A DNA stretch of 64,000 nucleotides from Melghirimyces algeriensis (GTDB lineage: Bacteria; Bacillota; Bacilli; Thermoactinomycetales; DSM-45169), in NCBI RefSeq assembly GCF_900182565.1, contig NZ_FXTI01000001.1, positions 372,001-436,000 on the forward strand, given 5' to 3'. The stretch's first letter is position 1, and each line of letters begins with the position of its first letter. The position numbers and the translations under genes are program-made. Positions 8,030 through 17,099 of this stretch are shown piece by piece. Below the pieces are notes generated by a model. It made no database searches. It saw nothing but the letters and a program-made list of their open reading frames with translations, and had not been told where the DNA came from.

Positions 8030-10414
8030 ATGCTTCGATCAAAAACCCGTTGGAAGCCGGTCGAAGCAGATGCATCACGGGTTCAAAAACTGGTGGATGA
8101 GTTGGGTGTTTATCCACTTACAGCCCGTCTTCTGGTGAATCGGGGATTAACCGAGCCGGATCAAGCCCGGCGTTTTTTGTACGTCAGTGAAAAAGACTTT
8201 CACGATCCCTTTTTGATGGATGGAATGCAGAAGGCAGTTGAACGAATTCGGGATGCTCTGGATCGGCAGGAAAAAATACTGATTTATGGGGATTATGATG
8301 CAGACGGCGTCAGCAGTACCAGTTTAATGATGAAAGTATTCCAAAGTCTTGATGCCGATGTTGACTATTACATACCCAACCGTTTTACCGAAGGATACGG
8401 CTTGAATGAGAAAGCGCTGGAAAAAGCGAAGGAAAGGGGGGTTCAACTGGTTGTTTCCGTTGATACAGGGATCAGCGCTGTGAATGAGGCCAAACGGGCC
8501 AAAGAGCTGAATCTGGATCTGATTATTACGGATCATCACGAACCGCCGGAGCATCTACCCGATGCGTTTGCGGTCATTAATCCCAAAAAGCCAGGATGTT
8601 CCTATCCCTATGATCAACTGGCAGGGGTAGGGGTTGCCTTGAAGCTGGCTCAGGCATTGTTGGACCGTTTGCCGGAGGAAGTGCTGGATATCGCGGCGTT
8701 GGGAACGATTGCCGATCTGGTTCCTTTAATGGATGAAAATCGCGTCATTGCATCTCTTGGACTGATACAGATGAATCAGCGATTGAATGTGGGTCTCTCT
8801 GCTTTAATGGACGTTTCAGGTGTGAGTCAGGAAGTGGGAGCCGGTCATGTGGGCTTTTCGCTCGCCCCTCGAATCAACGCCAGTGGACGGCTGGACACCG
8901 CTGCGACTGCTGTGGAGCTTCTGTTGACGACTGATCCGAAGAAAGCTCGTTCCATTGCGGAGGAACTGGATCGGATGAATCGCGAACGGCAAAAACTGGT
9001 GGAAGAAATCGCTCAAGAAGCTTGTGCCATGGTGGAGTCTGAACCGGAAAAGCATCAACGGTTTATTTTGGTCGCTGCTCCTGGATGGAATGTGGGGGTC
9101 ATTGGTATTGTGGCCTCCCGGCTGGTAGAAAAATATTACCGCCCGACCATTGTATTGGGAATGGATGAGGAAAGTGGAATAGCGAAGGGATCAGCCCGAA
9201 GTATTGCCGGTTTGGATATCTACCGAGCCTTAACAGCTTGTTCCGATTTGCTCCCTCACTTTGGTGGACATGAGATGGCAGCGGGCATGTCCTTACCACA
9301 GGAAGATCTTCCAGAGCTTCATAGAAGGTTGGATCGCATTGCGGGAGAATGGCTTCAAGAGGAGGACTATATCCCTTTATCCCAGGTGGAAGCGGATCTT
9401 AGCCTTTCGGAAGTGGATATCCCTTTGATTGAGGAATTGGATCGCCTGGCTCCTTATGGAGAAGGAAACCGCACACCACGATTTCGCTTAAAAAAAGCAG
9501 AGCTGTCCCGATTGCAGCGGATCGGCAGAGAGAAAAGCCATATGAAGCTGGCTGTGACGGATGGGAATCATTCGCTGGAGGCTGTCGGATTTGGGATGGG
9601 GGAGTTGGCAGATGAGATTGCACCGTTATCCCAATTGGAAATTGTGGGAGAGCTTTCAATCAATGAATGGAACAATCGCCGATTGCCCCAGTTGATGATT
9701 CGGGATCTTTCTGTTCCCCATCTGCAAGTGTTTGACTGGAGAAGTAATCGAGATCAATCAGATGGCTTTCGCCGTTTGGCAAAACGGACGGAATCCCTTT
9801 TTATGATTGGAGAAAAAAAGAACTACCCTTGGTTGTCGCAGGGACGGGCGGTTGCATGGGAGAGGTTGGAACAAGAGATGGTAGCGGAGTTTTCCGAGCC
9901 GGTACGGTATTTGATTCTCGTGGATCTACCTCCATCCATGCAGGTCTTTCAAAACCTCCTGCGCAACCTTCCAGATTTGGAACGTCTGTATTTCGCTTTT
10001 GGCGATGCGGAATTGGACGGCACGTTATCGCGAACCCCAGACCGGGAACAATTTAAACAGTTGTATGCTTATCTTTTGCAAAAAAAGAAACTTCGCATAT
10101 CCTTTGACAGGAAAAGGTTGGCACGATGGACAGGATTGTCTCCACAATGGATTTCCTTTATGATTCAAGTGTTTGAAGAACTGGAGTTTGTACGGGTGTC
10201 CGGAGATCAGATGGAAGTGGTCTCACGCCCGGCAAAACGCCCATTGACGGAATCTCCGCTGTTTTGTAAGCAACAGGAGCGGGAACAGGTGCAACATGCT
10301 CTTGTATATTCTTCTTATCGTGATCTTTGCCATATGATCACTTCACTTCGTTCCAGTGATCCAAATGGAGGAGGAGCAGATGATGGACTTCAAAGAAAAG
10401 ATTCGGGTGATTGA
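8030..10414 (+). CDS. recJ: Single-stranded-DNA-specific exonuclease RecJ
   Basis: RecJ degrades single-stranded DNA 5' to 3' in RecF-pathway recombination and in repair. The product has the DHH phosphoesterase motif I DYDADG (about residue 88), motif III TDHH (about 167), the DHHA1 signature GGHEMAAGMSL (about 415), and an OB-fold. A long C-terminal extension typical of Firmicutes RecJ makes it about 794 residues. The ATG at 8030 has AGCGAGGTG upstream; a GTG at 8018 would add four residues. Its end overlaps apt by 32 bases. Confidence 0.95.
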   Translation: MLRSKTRWKPVEADASRVQKLVDELGVYPLTARLLVNRGLTEPDQARRFLYVSEKDFHDPFLMDGMQKAVERIRDALDRQEKILIYGDYDADGVSSTSLMMKVFQSLDADVDYYIPNRFTEGYGLNEKALEKAKERGVQLVVSVDTGISAVNEAKRAKELNLDLIITDHHEPPEHLPDAFAVINPKKPGCSYPYDQLAGVGVALKLAQALLDRLPEEVLDIAALGTIADLVPLMDENRVIASLGLIQMNQRLNVGLSALMDVSGVSQEVGAGHVGFSLAPRINASGRLDTAATAVELLLTTDPKKARSIAEELDRMNRERQKLVEEIAQEACAMVESEPEKHQRFILVAAPGWNVGVIGIVASRLVEKYYRPTIVLGMDEESGIAKGSARSIAGLDIYRALTACSDLLPHFGGHEMAAGMSLPQEDLPELHRRLDRIAGEWLQEEDYIPLSQVEADLSLSEVDIPLIEELDRLAPYGEGNRTPRFRLKKAELSRLQRIGREKSHMKLAVTDGNHSLEAVGFGMGELADEIAPLSQLEIVGELSINEWNNRRLPQLMIRDLSVPHLQVFDWRSNRDQSDGFRRLAKRTESLFMIGEKKNYPWLSQGRAVAWERLEQEMVAEFSEPVRYLILVDLPPSMQVFQNLLRNLPDLERLYFAFGDAELDGTLSRTPDREQFKQLYAYLLQKKKLRISFDRKRLARWTGLSPQWISFMIQVFEELEFVRVSGDQMEVVSRPAKRPLTESPLFCKQQEREQVQHALVYSSYRDLCHMITSLRSSDPNGGGADDGLQRKDSGD

Positions 10415-10895
10415 AGATTTTCCGCAAGCGGGAGTTCGATTTAAGGATATTACAACCCTTTTGAAGGATGGGAGAGCGTTTCGTGCCGCGATTGATCAAA
10501 TGGCTAAGCATCTGAAAGATAAACACGTTGATTTGGTGATCGGGCCCGAAGCCCGCGGGTTTGTTGTGGGAACTCCCTTGGCGTATGCGCTGGGAGTTGG
10601 ATTCATTCCCGTTCGCAAAGCGGGGAAATTGCCGGCGGAAACCGTGGAAACCGGTTATAGCCTGGAATACGGTAAGGACAGACTGGCTATCCACAAGGAC
10701 GCGATTCAGCCGGGCCAACGCGTAGTGATTGTGGATGATCTGTTGGCCACAGGGGGCACGGTGAATGCTACGCTCAACCTGTTGGAGCAATTGCAGGCGG
10801 ATGTGGTTGGTGCCGCATTTGTCGTCGAACTCACTTATCTAAACGGAAGAGAAAAACTTCCTGATCTGGATATCTATACATTGGTGCAATATTAG
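10383..10895 (+). CDS. apt: Adenine phosphoribosyltransferase
   Basis: Apt salvages adenine with PRPP to give AMP. The 170-residue product contains FPQAGVRFKDITTLL, GPEARGFVVG, and the PRPP-binding loop VVIVDDLLATGGT. The ATG at 10383 gives the Bacillus length and follows GGAGGAGG (10367-10374). An adjacent ATG at 10380 is equally possible. recJ-apt is the Bacillus order, but relA, normally next, is missing here. Confidence 0.96.
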   Translation: MDFKEKIRVIEDFPQAGVRFKDITTLLKDGRAFRAAIDQMAKHLKDKHVDLVIGPEARGFVVGTPLAYALGVGFIPVRKAGKLPAETVETGYSLEYGKDRLAIHKDAIQPGQRVVIVDDLLATGGTVNATLNLLEQLQADVVGAAFVVELTYLNGREKLPDLDIYTLVQY

Positions 10896-10908
10896 GATTA
10901 ACCACCAC

Positions 10909-10947
10909 AAATGCCCATTTCTTTGATCAGAGGTGGGCGTTTATTCG
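10909..10947 (+). terminator. Terminator after apt
   Basis: AATGCCCATTTC pairs with GAGGTGGGCGTT (one mismatch-free stem with G-U pairs), followed by TATTCGTTTT. Confidence 0.7.
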
Positions 10948-11032
10948 TTTTGGCGGAAACAAGGCAGGTTTGCGAAGGATGATGTCGAAAACCATAAATA
11001 AATGGTTTCATTGGACTGGAGAGTGATGATTC

Positions 11033-12019
11033 ATGAATCGAAGAATTCCTCCCAAACTGAAGCCGGGAGATGAAATTCGGGTGATTGCACCATCCCGCAG
11101 CATGGGGATCATCGCTCCGGATTTACGGGAAGTGGCTACTAGAAAGCTGGAGGATGTGGGCTTGTCTGTCACTTTCGCCCGTCATGCGGAAGAAATGGAT
11201 CGGATGCGTTCTTCTTCTGTAGCTTCCCGGTTGGAAGACTTGCATGAAGCTTTTTTTGATCCAAACGTTAAAGGGATTTTGACGGTTATTGGCGGCTATA
11301 ACAGCAACCAATTATTAAAAGGGCTGGATTATAAAAGAATCCAAAACCATCTCAAAGTTTTGTGTGGGTATTCCGATATTACTGCTCTGCAACACGCCAT
11401 TTTTGCTCAAACGGGTTTGGTAACGTACAGTGGCCCCCACTTTTCCAGCTTTGCAATGAAAAAAGGGTTTCAGTACACCCTGGAATATTTCCGTAAATGT
11501 CTCCTGGAACAAGAGCCATATACAGTGGAAGCTTCTCCTGTATGGAGTGATGATGCCTGGTTCAGAGATCAGGAAAAGCGAACATTTATAGCGAATGAGG
11601 GTTGGGTTCCCATATCTTCTGGAACCACTGAAGGCCGGATACTGGGCGGGAACTTGTCTACCCTGGTTTTATTGCATGGAACTGAGTATATGCCTTCTTT
11701 GGACGGGGCACTTCTTTTGCTTGAAGATGATGAAGAAGTTCATCCACAGATGTTTGACCGCTATTTACAATCCCTTCTGCACCAACCCGGTTTTGAAGGG
11801 GTGAGGGGACTGGTGGTCGGGCGGTTTCAACAAAAGAGTCGGATGACACAGGAAGCACTGCGCTTTATTCTAAAAAGTAAACCGGAACTTGCAAAGATTC
11901 CTGTAGTCACGAACCTCGACTTTGGTCACACAACGCCCTTCTTTACCTTTCCTGTCGGTGGTTGGGCTCGTCTGACTGTGGAAAAGGATCGAACAGAACT
12001 CATGATTTTGGAACATTAA
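11033..12019 (+). CDS. S66 family peptidase (LD-carboxypeptidase/MccF-like)
   Basis: This family includes peptidoglycan LD-carboxypeptidases and MccF, which cleaves microcin C-type peptide conjugates. The 328-residue product shows the expected catalytic triad: Ser114 in GYSDIT, Glu231 in LLLEDDEE, and His299 in DFGHTTP. It also has GGYNSNQLL, which is characteristic of the MccF-like branch. No signal peptide is present, so it acts in the cytoplasm. Whether its substrate is recycled muropeptide or a toxic conjugate cannot be told from sequence. Confidence 0.85.
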   Translation: MNRRIPPKLKPGDEIRVIAPSRSMGIIAPDLREVATRKLEDVGLSVTFARHAEEMDRMRSSSVASRLEDLHEAFFDPNVKGILTVIGGYNSNQLLKGLDYKRIQNHLKVLCGYSDITALQHAIFAQTGLVTYSGPHFSSFAMKKGFQYTLEYFRKCLLEQEPYTVEASPVWSDDAWFRDQEKRTFIANEGWVPISSGTTEGRILGGNLSTLVLLHGTEYMPSLDGALLLLEDDEEVHPQMFDRYLQSLLHQPGFEGVRGLVVGRFQQKSRMTQEALRFILKSKPELAKIPVVTNLDFGHTTPFFTFPVGGWARLTVEKDRTELMILEH

Positions 12020-12041
12020 TATGCAGAGGAGGAATGACTGG

Positions 12042-12545
12042 ATGGATGCCAAAGACATTCCGCCTGTTGTACAAATCGTCGGCTATTCCCAAACCAGGAA
12101 AACCACCTTGCTCTCCCGGTGTGTTTCACAGCTGTCTCAAGAAGGGTGGAGAGTGGGTACCATCAAGCGACATGCGGGGACATTGGAAATGGATGAGCAG
12201 GGAAAGGATACGTGGAGGCACCGGGAGGCAGGGGCCAATCAAGTGGCCATCACCTCTGATAACCAGACGGTGTTGATTGTTCCACGTTCCCTGCAACTGG
12301 ATGAACTGATCGCCTATTATCGGGAAATGGATGTTGTCTTGGTTGAAGGATTTAAACGTGCTTCGTATCCCAAACTGCTGATGGTTGGAGAAAAAGGTCA
12401 TCTGTCGTTGATTCGGGAATTGTCCAATGTACGGGGGATTGTCAGTCACAAGAGAATCACGGGAACAGGATTGCCATCGTATTTACGGGACGATGTGCAT
12501 GGAATCACCGAAGCGGTGAAACAGATCGTAGAAACAGACGGTTAA
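12042..12545 (+). CDS. mobB: Molybdopterin-guanine dinucleotide biosynthesis protein B
   Basis: MobB is a GTP-binding helper of MobA in molybdenum cofactor maturation. The 167-residue product has the family pattern PVVQIVGYSQTRKTTLLSR, TIKRHAG, and VVLVEGFKRASYPKL. Its P-loop reads GYSQTRKT, so arginine replaces the conserved glycine before lysine. The start at the ATG at 12042 has GAGGAGG (12027-12033) upstream; the frame could also begin at 12021. No other moa/mob genes are nearby. The altered P-loop may weaken nucleotide binding. Confidence 0.85.
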   Translation: MDAKDIPPVVQIVGYSQTRKTTLLSRCVSQLSQEGWRVGTIKRHAGTLEMDEQGKDTWRHREAGANQVAITSDNQTVLIVPRSLQLDELIAYYREMDVVLVEGFKRASYPKLLMVGEKGHLSLIRELSNVRGIVSHKRITGTGLPSYLRDDVHGITEAVKQIVETDG

Positions 12546-12604
12546 GACTCCATATGGCTTGTTGTATGGGGTCTGACTAGGTAGTATAAGAAAAAATTCG
12601 AGTT

Positions 12605-12616
12605 GCGAATATTCGC
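12605..12616. promoter_or_regulatory. Palindrome upstream of hmgA
   Basis: GCGAATATTCGC is a perfect 12-bp palindrome about 45 bases upstream of a TACAAT -10-like sequence (12646-12651). It could be an operator for the homogentisate gene; no regulator is adjacent. Confidence 0.3.
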
Positions 12617-12703
12617 CCTCTGATGTAAGATGATTTTGAGTTTTGTTACAATGGAAATGGAAGCGTTTGCGAGGGATATACAGGAAAGGGAGGAATGTTC
12701 AAC

Positions 12704-13858
12704 GTGCCCTTTTATCATCGATTGGGGAAAATTCCACATAAACGGCATACGCAATTTCGGAAAGAAGATGGTTCTCTGTTTCGGGAAGAGGTGATGGGGA
12801 CCAAAGGCTTTTCTGGAATCCAGTCCATTCTGTATCATCATCATCCACCGACCCAAGTGAGTCAGGTGAAAACGATTCGGAATTGGCGACCGGAGCTGGA
12901 AGAAAGGGAGGCCAACCGGTATCGTCACCTTTTGGCTGCCGATTTGCCGAAACAGGGGGATCTCATTGATGGACGCGTGCATTTGTTGGTCAATGAAGAT
13001 GTGGCGATTGCTCTGGTTTGTCCGACTGAGCCGATGGAATATTTTTTTCGCAACAGTGATGGGGATGAAGTTCTCTTTGTTCATGAAGGAACAGGAGAGT
13101 TCCAATCCGTCTTTGGCAGCATGTCCTATCGGCCGGGAGACTATATCGTTATTCCCGTGGGGACCACCTATCGCCTGAAGATGGATGAGGGTCCGCAGAA
13201 GTTTCTGGTCATTGAGAGTTCAGGGGAGATTACTCCACCAAAGCGGTACAGGAATGAGTTTGGTCAATTGATGGAGCACAGTCCGTACTGTGAGCGGGAT
13301 ATCCGGGTGCCGGAAACGTTGGATACATTCCTGGAGGATGGGGCATTTGAAATTCGGGTAAAGGCTCACGGTCAACTGGACGCATACACCTATAACTTCC
13401 ACCCGTTTGATGTTGTAGGATGGGATGGGTATCTCTATCCATGGATCTTTAATGTGGAGGATTTTGAACCGATTACCGGGCGAATCCATCAGCCGCCGCC
13501 TGTGCATCAAACCTTTTCCGGTCCCAATTTCGTTGTCTGTTCCTTTGTTCCCCGTCTCTATGATTATCATCCTGAGGCGATTCCGGCTCCCTATTGGCAC
13601 AGCAACGTAAACAGTGATGAAGTGTTATACTATGTGAAAGGGAACTTTATGAGCCGCAAAGGCGTTCGGGAAGGCTCCATCACCCTTCATCCCAGCGGTC
13701 TTCCCCATGGCCCCCATCCGGGAAAAGTGGAAGCCAGCATTGGAAAGCAGGGAACAGAGGAATTGGCAGTCATGATTGATACGTTCCGCCCGTTGCATGT
13801 AACCAAGGCGGCGAAAGAGGTGGAAGATCCGGATTATACTTACAGTTGGTTGCCGTAA
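12704..13858 (+). CDS. hmgA: Homogentisate 1,2-dioxygenase
   Basis: HmgA opens the homogentisate ring to maleylacetoacetate with an iron centre in tyrosine and phenylalanine breakdown. The 384-residue product begins PFYHRLGKIPHKRHTQFR, as in Bacillus-type HmgA. It carries HSNVNSDEVLYYVKG and GLPHGPHPG, which hold the expected iron-binding histidines and glutamate. The GTG at 12704 is ten bases after AGGGAGGA; the ATG at 12695 is too close to that site. The fumarylacetoacetase and HPPD genes that often accompany it are not in the window. Confidence 0.92.
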   Translation: MPFYHRLGKIPHKRHTQFRKEDGSLFREEVMGTKGFSGIQSILYHHHPPTQVSQVKTIRNWRPELEEREANRYRHLLAADLPKQGDLIDGRVHLLVNEDVAIALVCPTEPMEYFFRNSDGDEVLFVHEGTGEFQSVFGSMSYRPGDYIVIPVGTTYRLKMDEGPQKFLVIESSGEITPPKRYRNEFGQLMEHSPYCERDIRVPETLDTFLEDGAFEIRVKAHGQLDAYTYNFHPFDVVGWDGYLYPWIFNVEDFEPITGRIHQPPPVHQTFSGPNFVVCSFVPRLYDYHPEAIPAPYWHSNVNSDEVLYYVKGNFMSRKGVREGSITLHPSGLPHGPHPGKVEASIGKQGTEELAVMIDTFRPLHVTKAAKEVEDPDYTYSWLP

Positions 13859-13889
13859 TCTAAACAGAGATTGAAAGGGGATCATCCGC

Positions 13890-14531
13890 ATGCAGATTGA
13901 CCCAAAAAAACAGATGAAGAAAGAAAACTACAAACTGTTGATTGGCAGTGTTCTTCCCAGACCCATCGCTTTTGTCTCTTCCATGAACGAACAGGGAACG
14001 GTGAATGCGGCACCTTTTAGCTTTTATAATGTGGTCAGTGTGGACCCTCCAATGCTTTCCGTTACGGTGAATCGAAAACCGGATGGAACACGCAAGGATA
14101 CAGCTCGCAACATTCTGGAGACGAAAGAATTTGTGGTTCATGTGGTGGATACGGATAATGTGGAGAAAGTGAATCAGTGTGCCACCGATTTCCCGGCGGA
14201 GATCAGCGAGCCGGAGGCAGTCGGTCTGGATCTGGTTCCCAGTCAAAAGATAAGCGTTCCAAGGATTGCTCAGTCCAAAATTCAGATGGAGTGTCGCTTT
14301 CATACGGTGTTGTCTGTAGGTGGTACCGAGGAAAAACCCAACGCTGATCTGATGATTGGAGAGGTTGTATTATTCCACATTCAGGATGATCTTTATGAAA
14401 AGGGTCGAATTCATACAGATAAGTTGAATCCGGTAGGGCGTTTGGCCGGATTGGCTTACGGAAAAGTGGGTGAGACATTTTCCATGTCCCGCCCCAGTTA
14501 TGAGGAATGGAAACAGCAAAGGAAATCATGA
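13890..14531 (+). CDS. Flavin reductase-like (FMN-binding split barrel) protein
   Basis: The 213-residue product belongs to the DIM6/NTAB flavin reductase-like family. Diagnostic stretches are GSVLPRPIAFVSS, NAAPFSFYNVVSVDPPMLSV, and KDTARNIL. These proteins bind FMN and reduce flavin or flavin-linked substrates with NAD(P)H. It follows hmgA by 31 bases on the same strand with GAAAGGGG before the ATG, so the two are probably co-transcribed and it may act in aromatic catabolism. A strong terminator follows. Confidence 0.85.
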   Translation: MQIDPKKQMKKENYKLLIGSVLPRPIAFVSSMNEQGTVNAAPFSFYNVVSVDPPMLSVTVNRKPDGTRKDTARNILETKEFVVHVVDTDNVEKVNQCATDFPAEISEPEAVGLDLVPSQKISVPRIAQSKIQMECRFHTVLSVGGTEEKPNADLMIGEVVLFHIQDDLYEKGRIHTDKLNPVGRLAGLAYGKVGETFSMSRPSYEEWKQQRKS

Positions 14532-14540
14532 ATAACTGTA

Positions 14541-14583
14541 AAAAATGGTTCCCTGTCCTGTAAAGACGGGGAACCATTTTTGA
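14541..14583 (+). terminator. Terminator after the hmgA operon
   Basis: A 17-bp stem (14541-14557 with 14565-14581, one G-T pair) carries flanking A and T runs, so it can also serve the convergent gene. Confidence 0.9.
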
Positions 14584-14605
14584 TGTTGCAATTGACTTGC
14601 TGTTG

Positions 14606-15961
14606 TCACAGCAGTAACCAGGCCAACAGTGTTCCCACACTGCTGTACAATAATGCGAAACCGATATTCCAACGGGTGATCCGATAAGGGCTCTCTCCGG
14701 TCAGTTGGCTCATCATGGCGACTGTTGTATTGTAGGTACCGGATGCATCACTGGCTATGTTGGCGGTTAAGAGCATGATCGCCAAACTGAGGGGGTTGAT
14801 TGTATCCAAGAGGGGTTGAATCAAGACGCCCTGCACTCCGAGAGCAACCAAAGGATGGATTCCGACCAAAGCCAGCAACACGGAAGAGAGTTGAATGCAC
14901 AGAAAAAGGAAGAGCGGTGCTTTCCCCAGTGAGAGAAGTGGTTCTTGTAACAGATCCAATGCCGCTGTATGTTCGATTGTCCGGTTAAAAAAGCTGAGGG
15001 AAAGAAAAAGCAAAGCGAGATTCTTTAATTCCGGGACTTGCTTTTTCCATGCAAGAAAGCTGTATCTCCAATAGCGTCTTGCTCTTTGTATGAAGCCTGC
15101 CCAAATCAGACAGAAAGGCAGGATCAGCAGGGTGATAGCGGTAAAAAAGTCAATGCTGAGCCTGTTGGAAAGGGAAGTGGACAATAGGATCAAAAGGAAC
15201 AGAGCGATCATCAACTGAAACAGCTTGCTCCAACGTACCGGTTCCGAAGCAGGCAATTCTACAGAGGATTTTAGTGAATGCCTTCGATATCGGATCGCGA
15301 AAAGCCAATCAACGGCCACCATCACGATGGAAAAAAGAAGGAGCCAAGGCAGACATTCAGGATAGGTGACTCCGGTCAAACTGGATACCATCACAATAAA
15401 TACTTCGACTGGACTCCAGACAGTGGCTACGGAAAACGCCCGCAAGATGGATTCGCTGGCAAATCGGTTTCGAAGTGATTTCGGCAATTGTTTCAATTGC
15501 TTTCTCAGAATTCGATAAACCAACGGAATTGAAGCAAAAAAAAGAAAGATACAGAGGATATAGCTGACGAATGAGGTTCGTTGGTACAGCTTTGCCAGAT
15601 GTTCTGTTCCGTTTTTCAACAGACGTCCGAGGTGCTGTTCATATTGCCCGACAATAATCAAGTTGTTAATCCAGGGTAACATGTACAAAAGGGAAAGCAT
15701 CAACCCTGCGGAAGAAAAATAGCCTGGAATGGAAGACCATGAGGCTCCAGAGGAGATATTGATTCCCAGTCCCAATGTTAAAAATACCACACTGACGATT
15801 TGAAATGTCCGGGATGATCCTGGATAGGAAACGATCAGAGCGACAATCGCGACCCATCCGGTTACAAATGCTATGGTGTCGGATTGAATAAATAAGTTGC
15901 CAGTGTAAAGGAGTACAAATAATGTATAAAACCACCGACGCATCAAATCAATGGTGTGCAT
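14606..15961 (-). CDS. Polytopic membrane protein, possibly an ion-transporter-superfamily carrier
   Basis: The 451-residue product has about ten to twelve hydrophobic segments and no recognisable soluble domain. The layout of paired segments around FSVATVWSPVEVFIVMVSS and the C-terminal half, together with a central cytoplasmic loop rich in Arg and Ser, recalls carriers of the ion transporter superfamily such as the DcuC or citrate carriers. No decisive motif was found. AAAGGAG precedes the ATG. The gene stands alone between hmgA and crcB, so context gives no substrate. Confidence 0.45.
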   Translation of the reverse strand: MHTIDLMRRWFYTLFVLLYTGNLFIQSDTIAFVTGWVAIVALIVSYPGSSRTFQIVSVVFLTLGLGINISSGASWSSIPGYFSSAGLMLSLLYMLPWINNLIIVGQYEQHLGRLLKNGTEHLAKLYQRTSFVSYILCIFLFFASIPLVYRILRKQLKQLPKSLRNRFASESILRAFSVATVWSPVEVFIVMVSSLTGVTYPECLPWLLLFSIVMVAVDWLFAIRYRRHSLKSSVELPASEPVRWSKLFQLMIALFLLILLSTSLSNRLSIDFFTAITLLILPFCLIWAGFIQRARRYWRYSFLAWKKQVPELKNLALLFLSLSFFNRTIEHTAALDLLQEPLLSLGKAPLFLFLCIQLSSVLLALVGIHPLVALGVQGVLIQPLLDTINPLSLAIMLLTANIASDASGTYNTTVAMMSQLTGESPYRITRWNIGFALLYSSVGTLLAWLLL

Positions 15962-16161
15962 GTAACCAGGCTCCTTTGATCACGGAAGATAAACGGGGAG
16001 TGTTTCTTATGACGTCGCTAAATCCAAGAAAAATGCCTCCTCCTGCAACAGATCAGATGAGAGTCTGAAGTCAGGGGAGGAGTTCCGATGGGATCTTTCC
16101 TTGTTTGGATCATAAAAACATCTTAAACCAACCTTTTTTGTTTTGACAACCCGTGTGCCCT

Positions 16162-16515
16162 TCAACCGATCAACCCCCACTTGTATCCCAGAAGAGCGAA
16201 GAGAATTCCGACCGTATAGGTGATTCCCAAATATAGGATCATCTGAAGCCATTGCCGGTTTTTCCAATAGAGGCGTCCTTCCCAGTGAAGTGTGGAAAAT
16301 GTGGTAAATGCACCCATAAAACCGGTTCCGGCGAACAAGAGAAAGCGACCGTTCCACCCCATGCCAAACATCCAGCCCAAAAGAAAAGACCCCAAAAGAT
16401 TGACTGTAAGTGTTCCCCAAGGAAGAAACGTTGTTGTTCGATTTAGCCACTGACCCAGGAGAAAGCGGGTGATCGCTCCCAAGAAACCTCCCGCTGCCAC
16501 ACAAAGCATATCCAT
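16162..16515 (-). CDS. crcB: Fluoride channel CrcB/Fluc, second subunit
   Basis: CrcB proteins form dual-topology dimers that export fluoride. The 117-residue product has GGFLGAITRFLLGQWL, VNLLGSFLLGW, and GFMGAFTTFST, the conserved Fluc motifs. Its ATG (16515-16513) overlaps the TGA of the upstream crcB as TGATG, so translation is coupled. Frames that extend further upstream only run into the first crcB. The tandem pair implies a heterodimeric channel. Confidence 0.92.
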   Translation of the reverse strand: MDMLCVAAGGFLGAITRFLLGQWLNRTTTFLPWGTLTVNLLGSFLLGWMFGMGWNGRFLLFAGTGFMGAFTTFSTLHWEGRLYWKNRQWLQMILYLGITYTVGILFALLGYKWGLIG

Positions 16516-16889
16516 CAGCACTCTGTTTCCTCCTTTTGCAGACGAGCAAGGCGTGAGCCAACATGGACGAGCAAGAGTCCTCCGACAAGGCTGGTCAATA
16601 TGTAGGTCCAAGCGGATATCCAGTGCCCATGTTGAAATAGGGCAAGCGTTTCCACACTAAAGGTGGAGAATGTGGTGAAAGAACCGATCAAACCGGTCCC
16701 GATTCCATCCTGGATCAAGGATGAACGGGGTGTATGGGTGTTCAACCACCCCAGAACCATACAGCCGATCCAGTTTGCGCATAAAGTGGCGGTGGGAAAA
16801 ATAGCCTCTTCAGAAAAAAGAGCCACGCCTAGCCCATAACGAAAAAGGGACCCGATGATCCCTCCAATGCCAACAGAAAAGTACCTCAT
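16515..16889 (-). CDS. crcB: Fluoride channel CrcB/Fluc, first subunit
   Basis: The 124-residue product has GIGGIIGSLFRYGLGV, CANWIGCMVLGWL, and GLIGSFTTFSTFSVE, the Fluc signatures around the fluoride pore. It shares only part of its sequence with its downstream neighbour, as in other heterodimeric Fluc pairs. AAAGGAG precedes the ATG, and immediately before that is a hairpin with a T run (separate entry). I looked for a fluoride riboswitch upstream and did not find the conserved core. Confidence 0.93.
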   Translation of the reverse strand: MRYFSVGIGGIIGSLFRYGLGVALFSEEAIFPTATLCANWIGCMVLGWLNTHTPRSSLIQDGIGTGLIGSFTTFSTFSVETLALFQHGHWISAWTYILTSLVGGLLLVHVGSRLARLQKEETEC

Positions 16890-16904
16890 AAATGTCTCTC
16901 CTTT

Positions 16905-16937
16905 AAAAAGGGCCCCTCTTGGATGAGAGCCTTTTTT
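16905..16937 (-). terminator. Attenuator-like hairpin before crcB
   Basis: A hairpin with an internal loop (16905-16918 against 16925-16937) ends in TTTTT directly before the AAAGGAG of the first crcB on the minus strand. A terminator in this place would act as an attenuator. The sequence further upstream was not recognised as a known riboswitch. Confidence 0.45.
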
Positions 16938-17014
16938 AGTTTAGGCAATTCGTGATTTTTACGCAACCTGAACAGCCAAACCGGAATTATATTTTTGAAA
17001 ATAGCGAAAAAACC

Positions 17015-17043
17015 TTGTCATATCGGATGGAAGTGTGTATTAT
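17015..17043 (+). promoter_or_regulatory. Sigma-A promoter upstream of the 17.1 kb gene
   Basis: TTGTCA (17015-17020) and TATTAT (17038-17043) have a 17-base spacer and lie 57 bases before the start codon. Confidence 0.7.
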
Positions 17044-17099
17044 ATAACAAAAGGATATAAATCGTTACTGTTATACTACAAACCGAGAGGTGAAGATGA

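Noticed and set aside
12542..13105. 187-residue minus-strand frame opposite hmgA
   Set aside because: It lies antisense to hmgA, is rich in Phe, His and Ile from reverse-strand codons, and lacks start signals.
16007..16588. 193-residue minus-strand frame overlapping crcB
   Set aside because: It covers both crcB genes in another frame and has no start signal or recognisable domain.
16938..17060. Fluoride riboswitch upstream of crcB
   Set aside because: The conserved GCGAUG-type core and pseudoknot partners were not found on the minus strand; only an attenuator-like hairpin can be supported.
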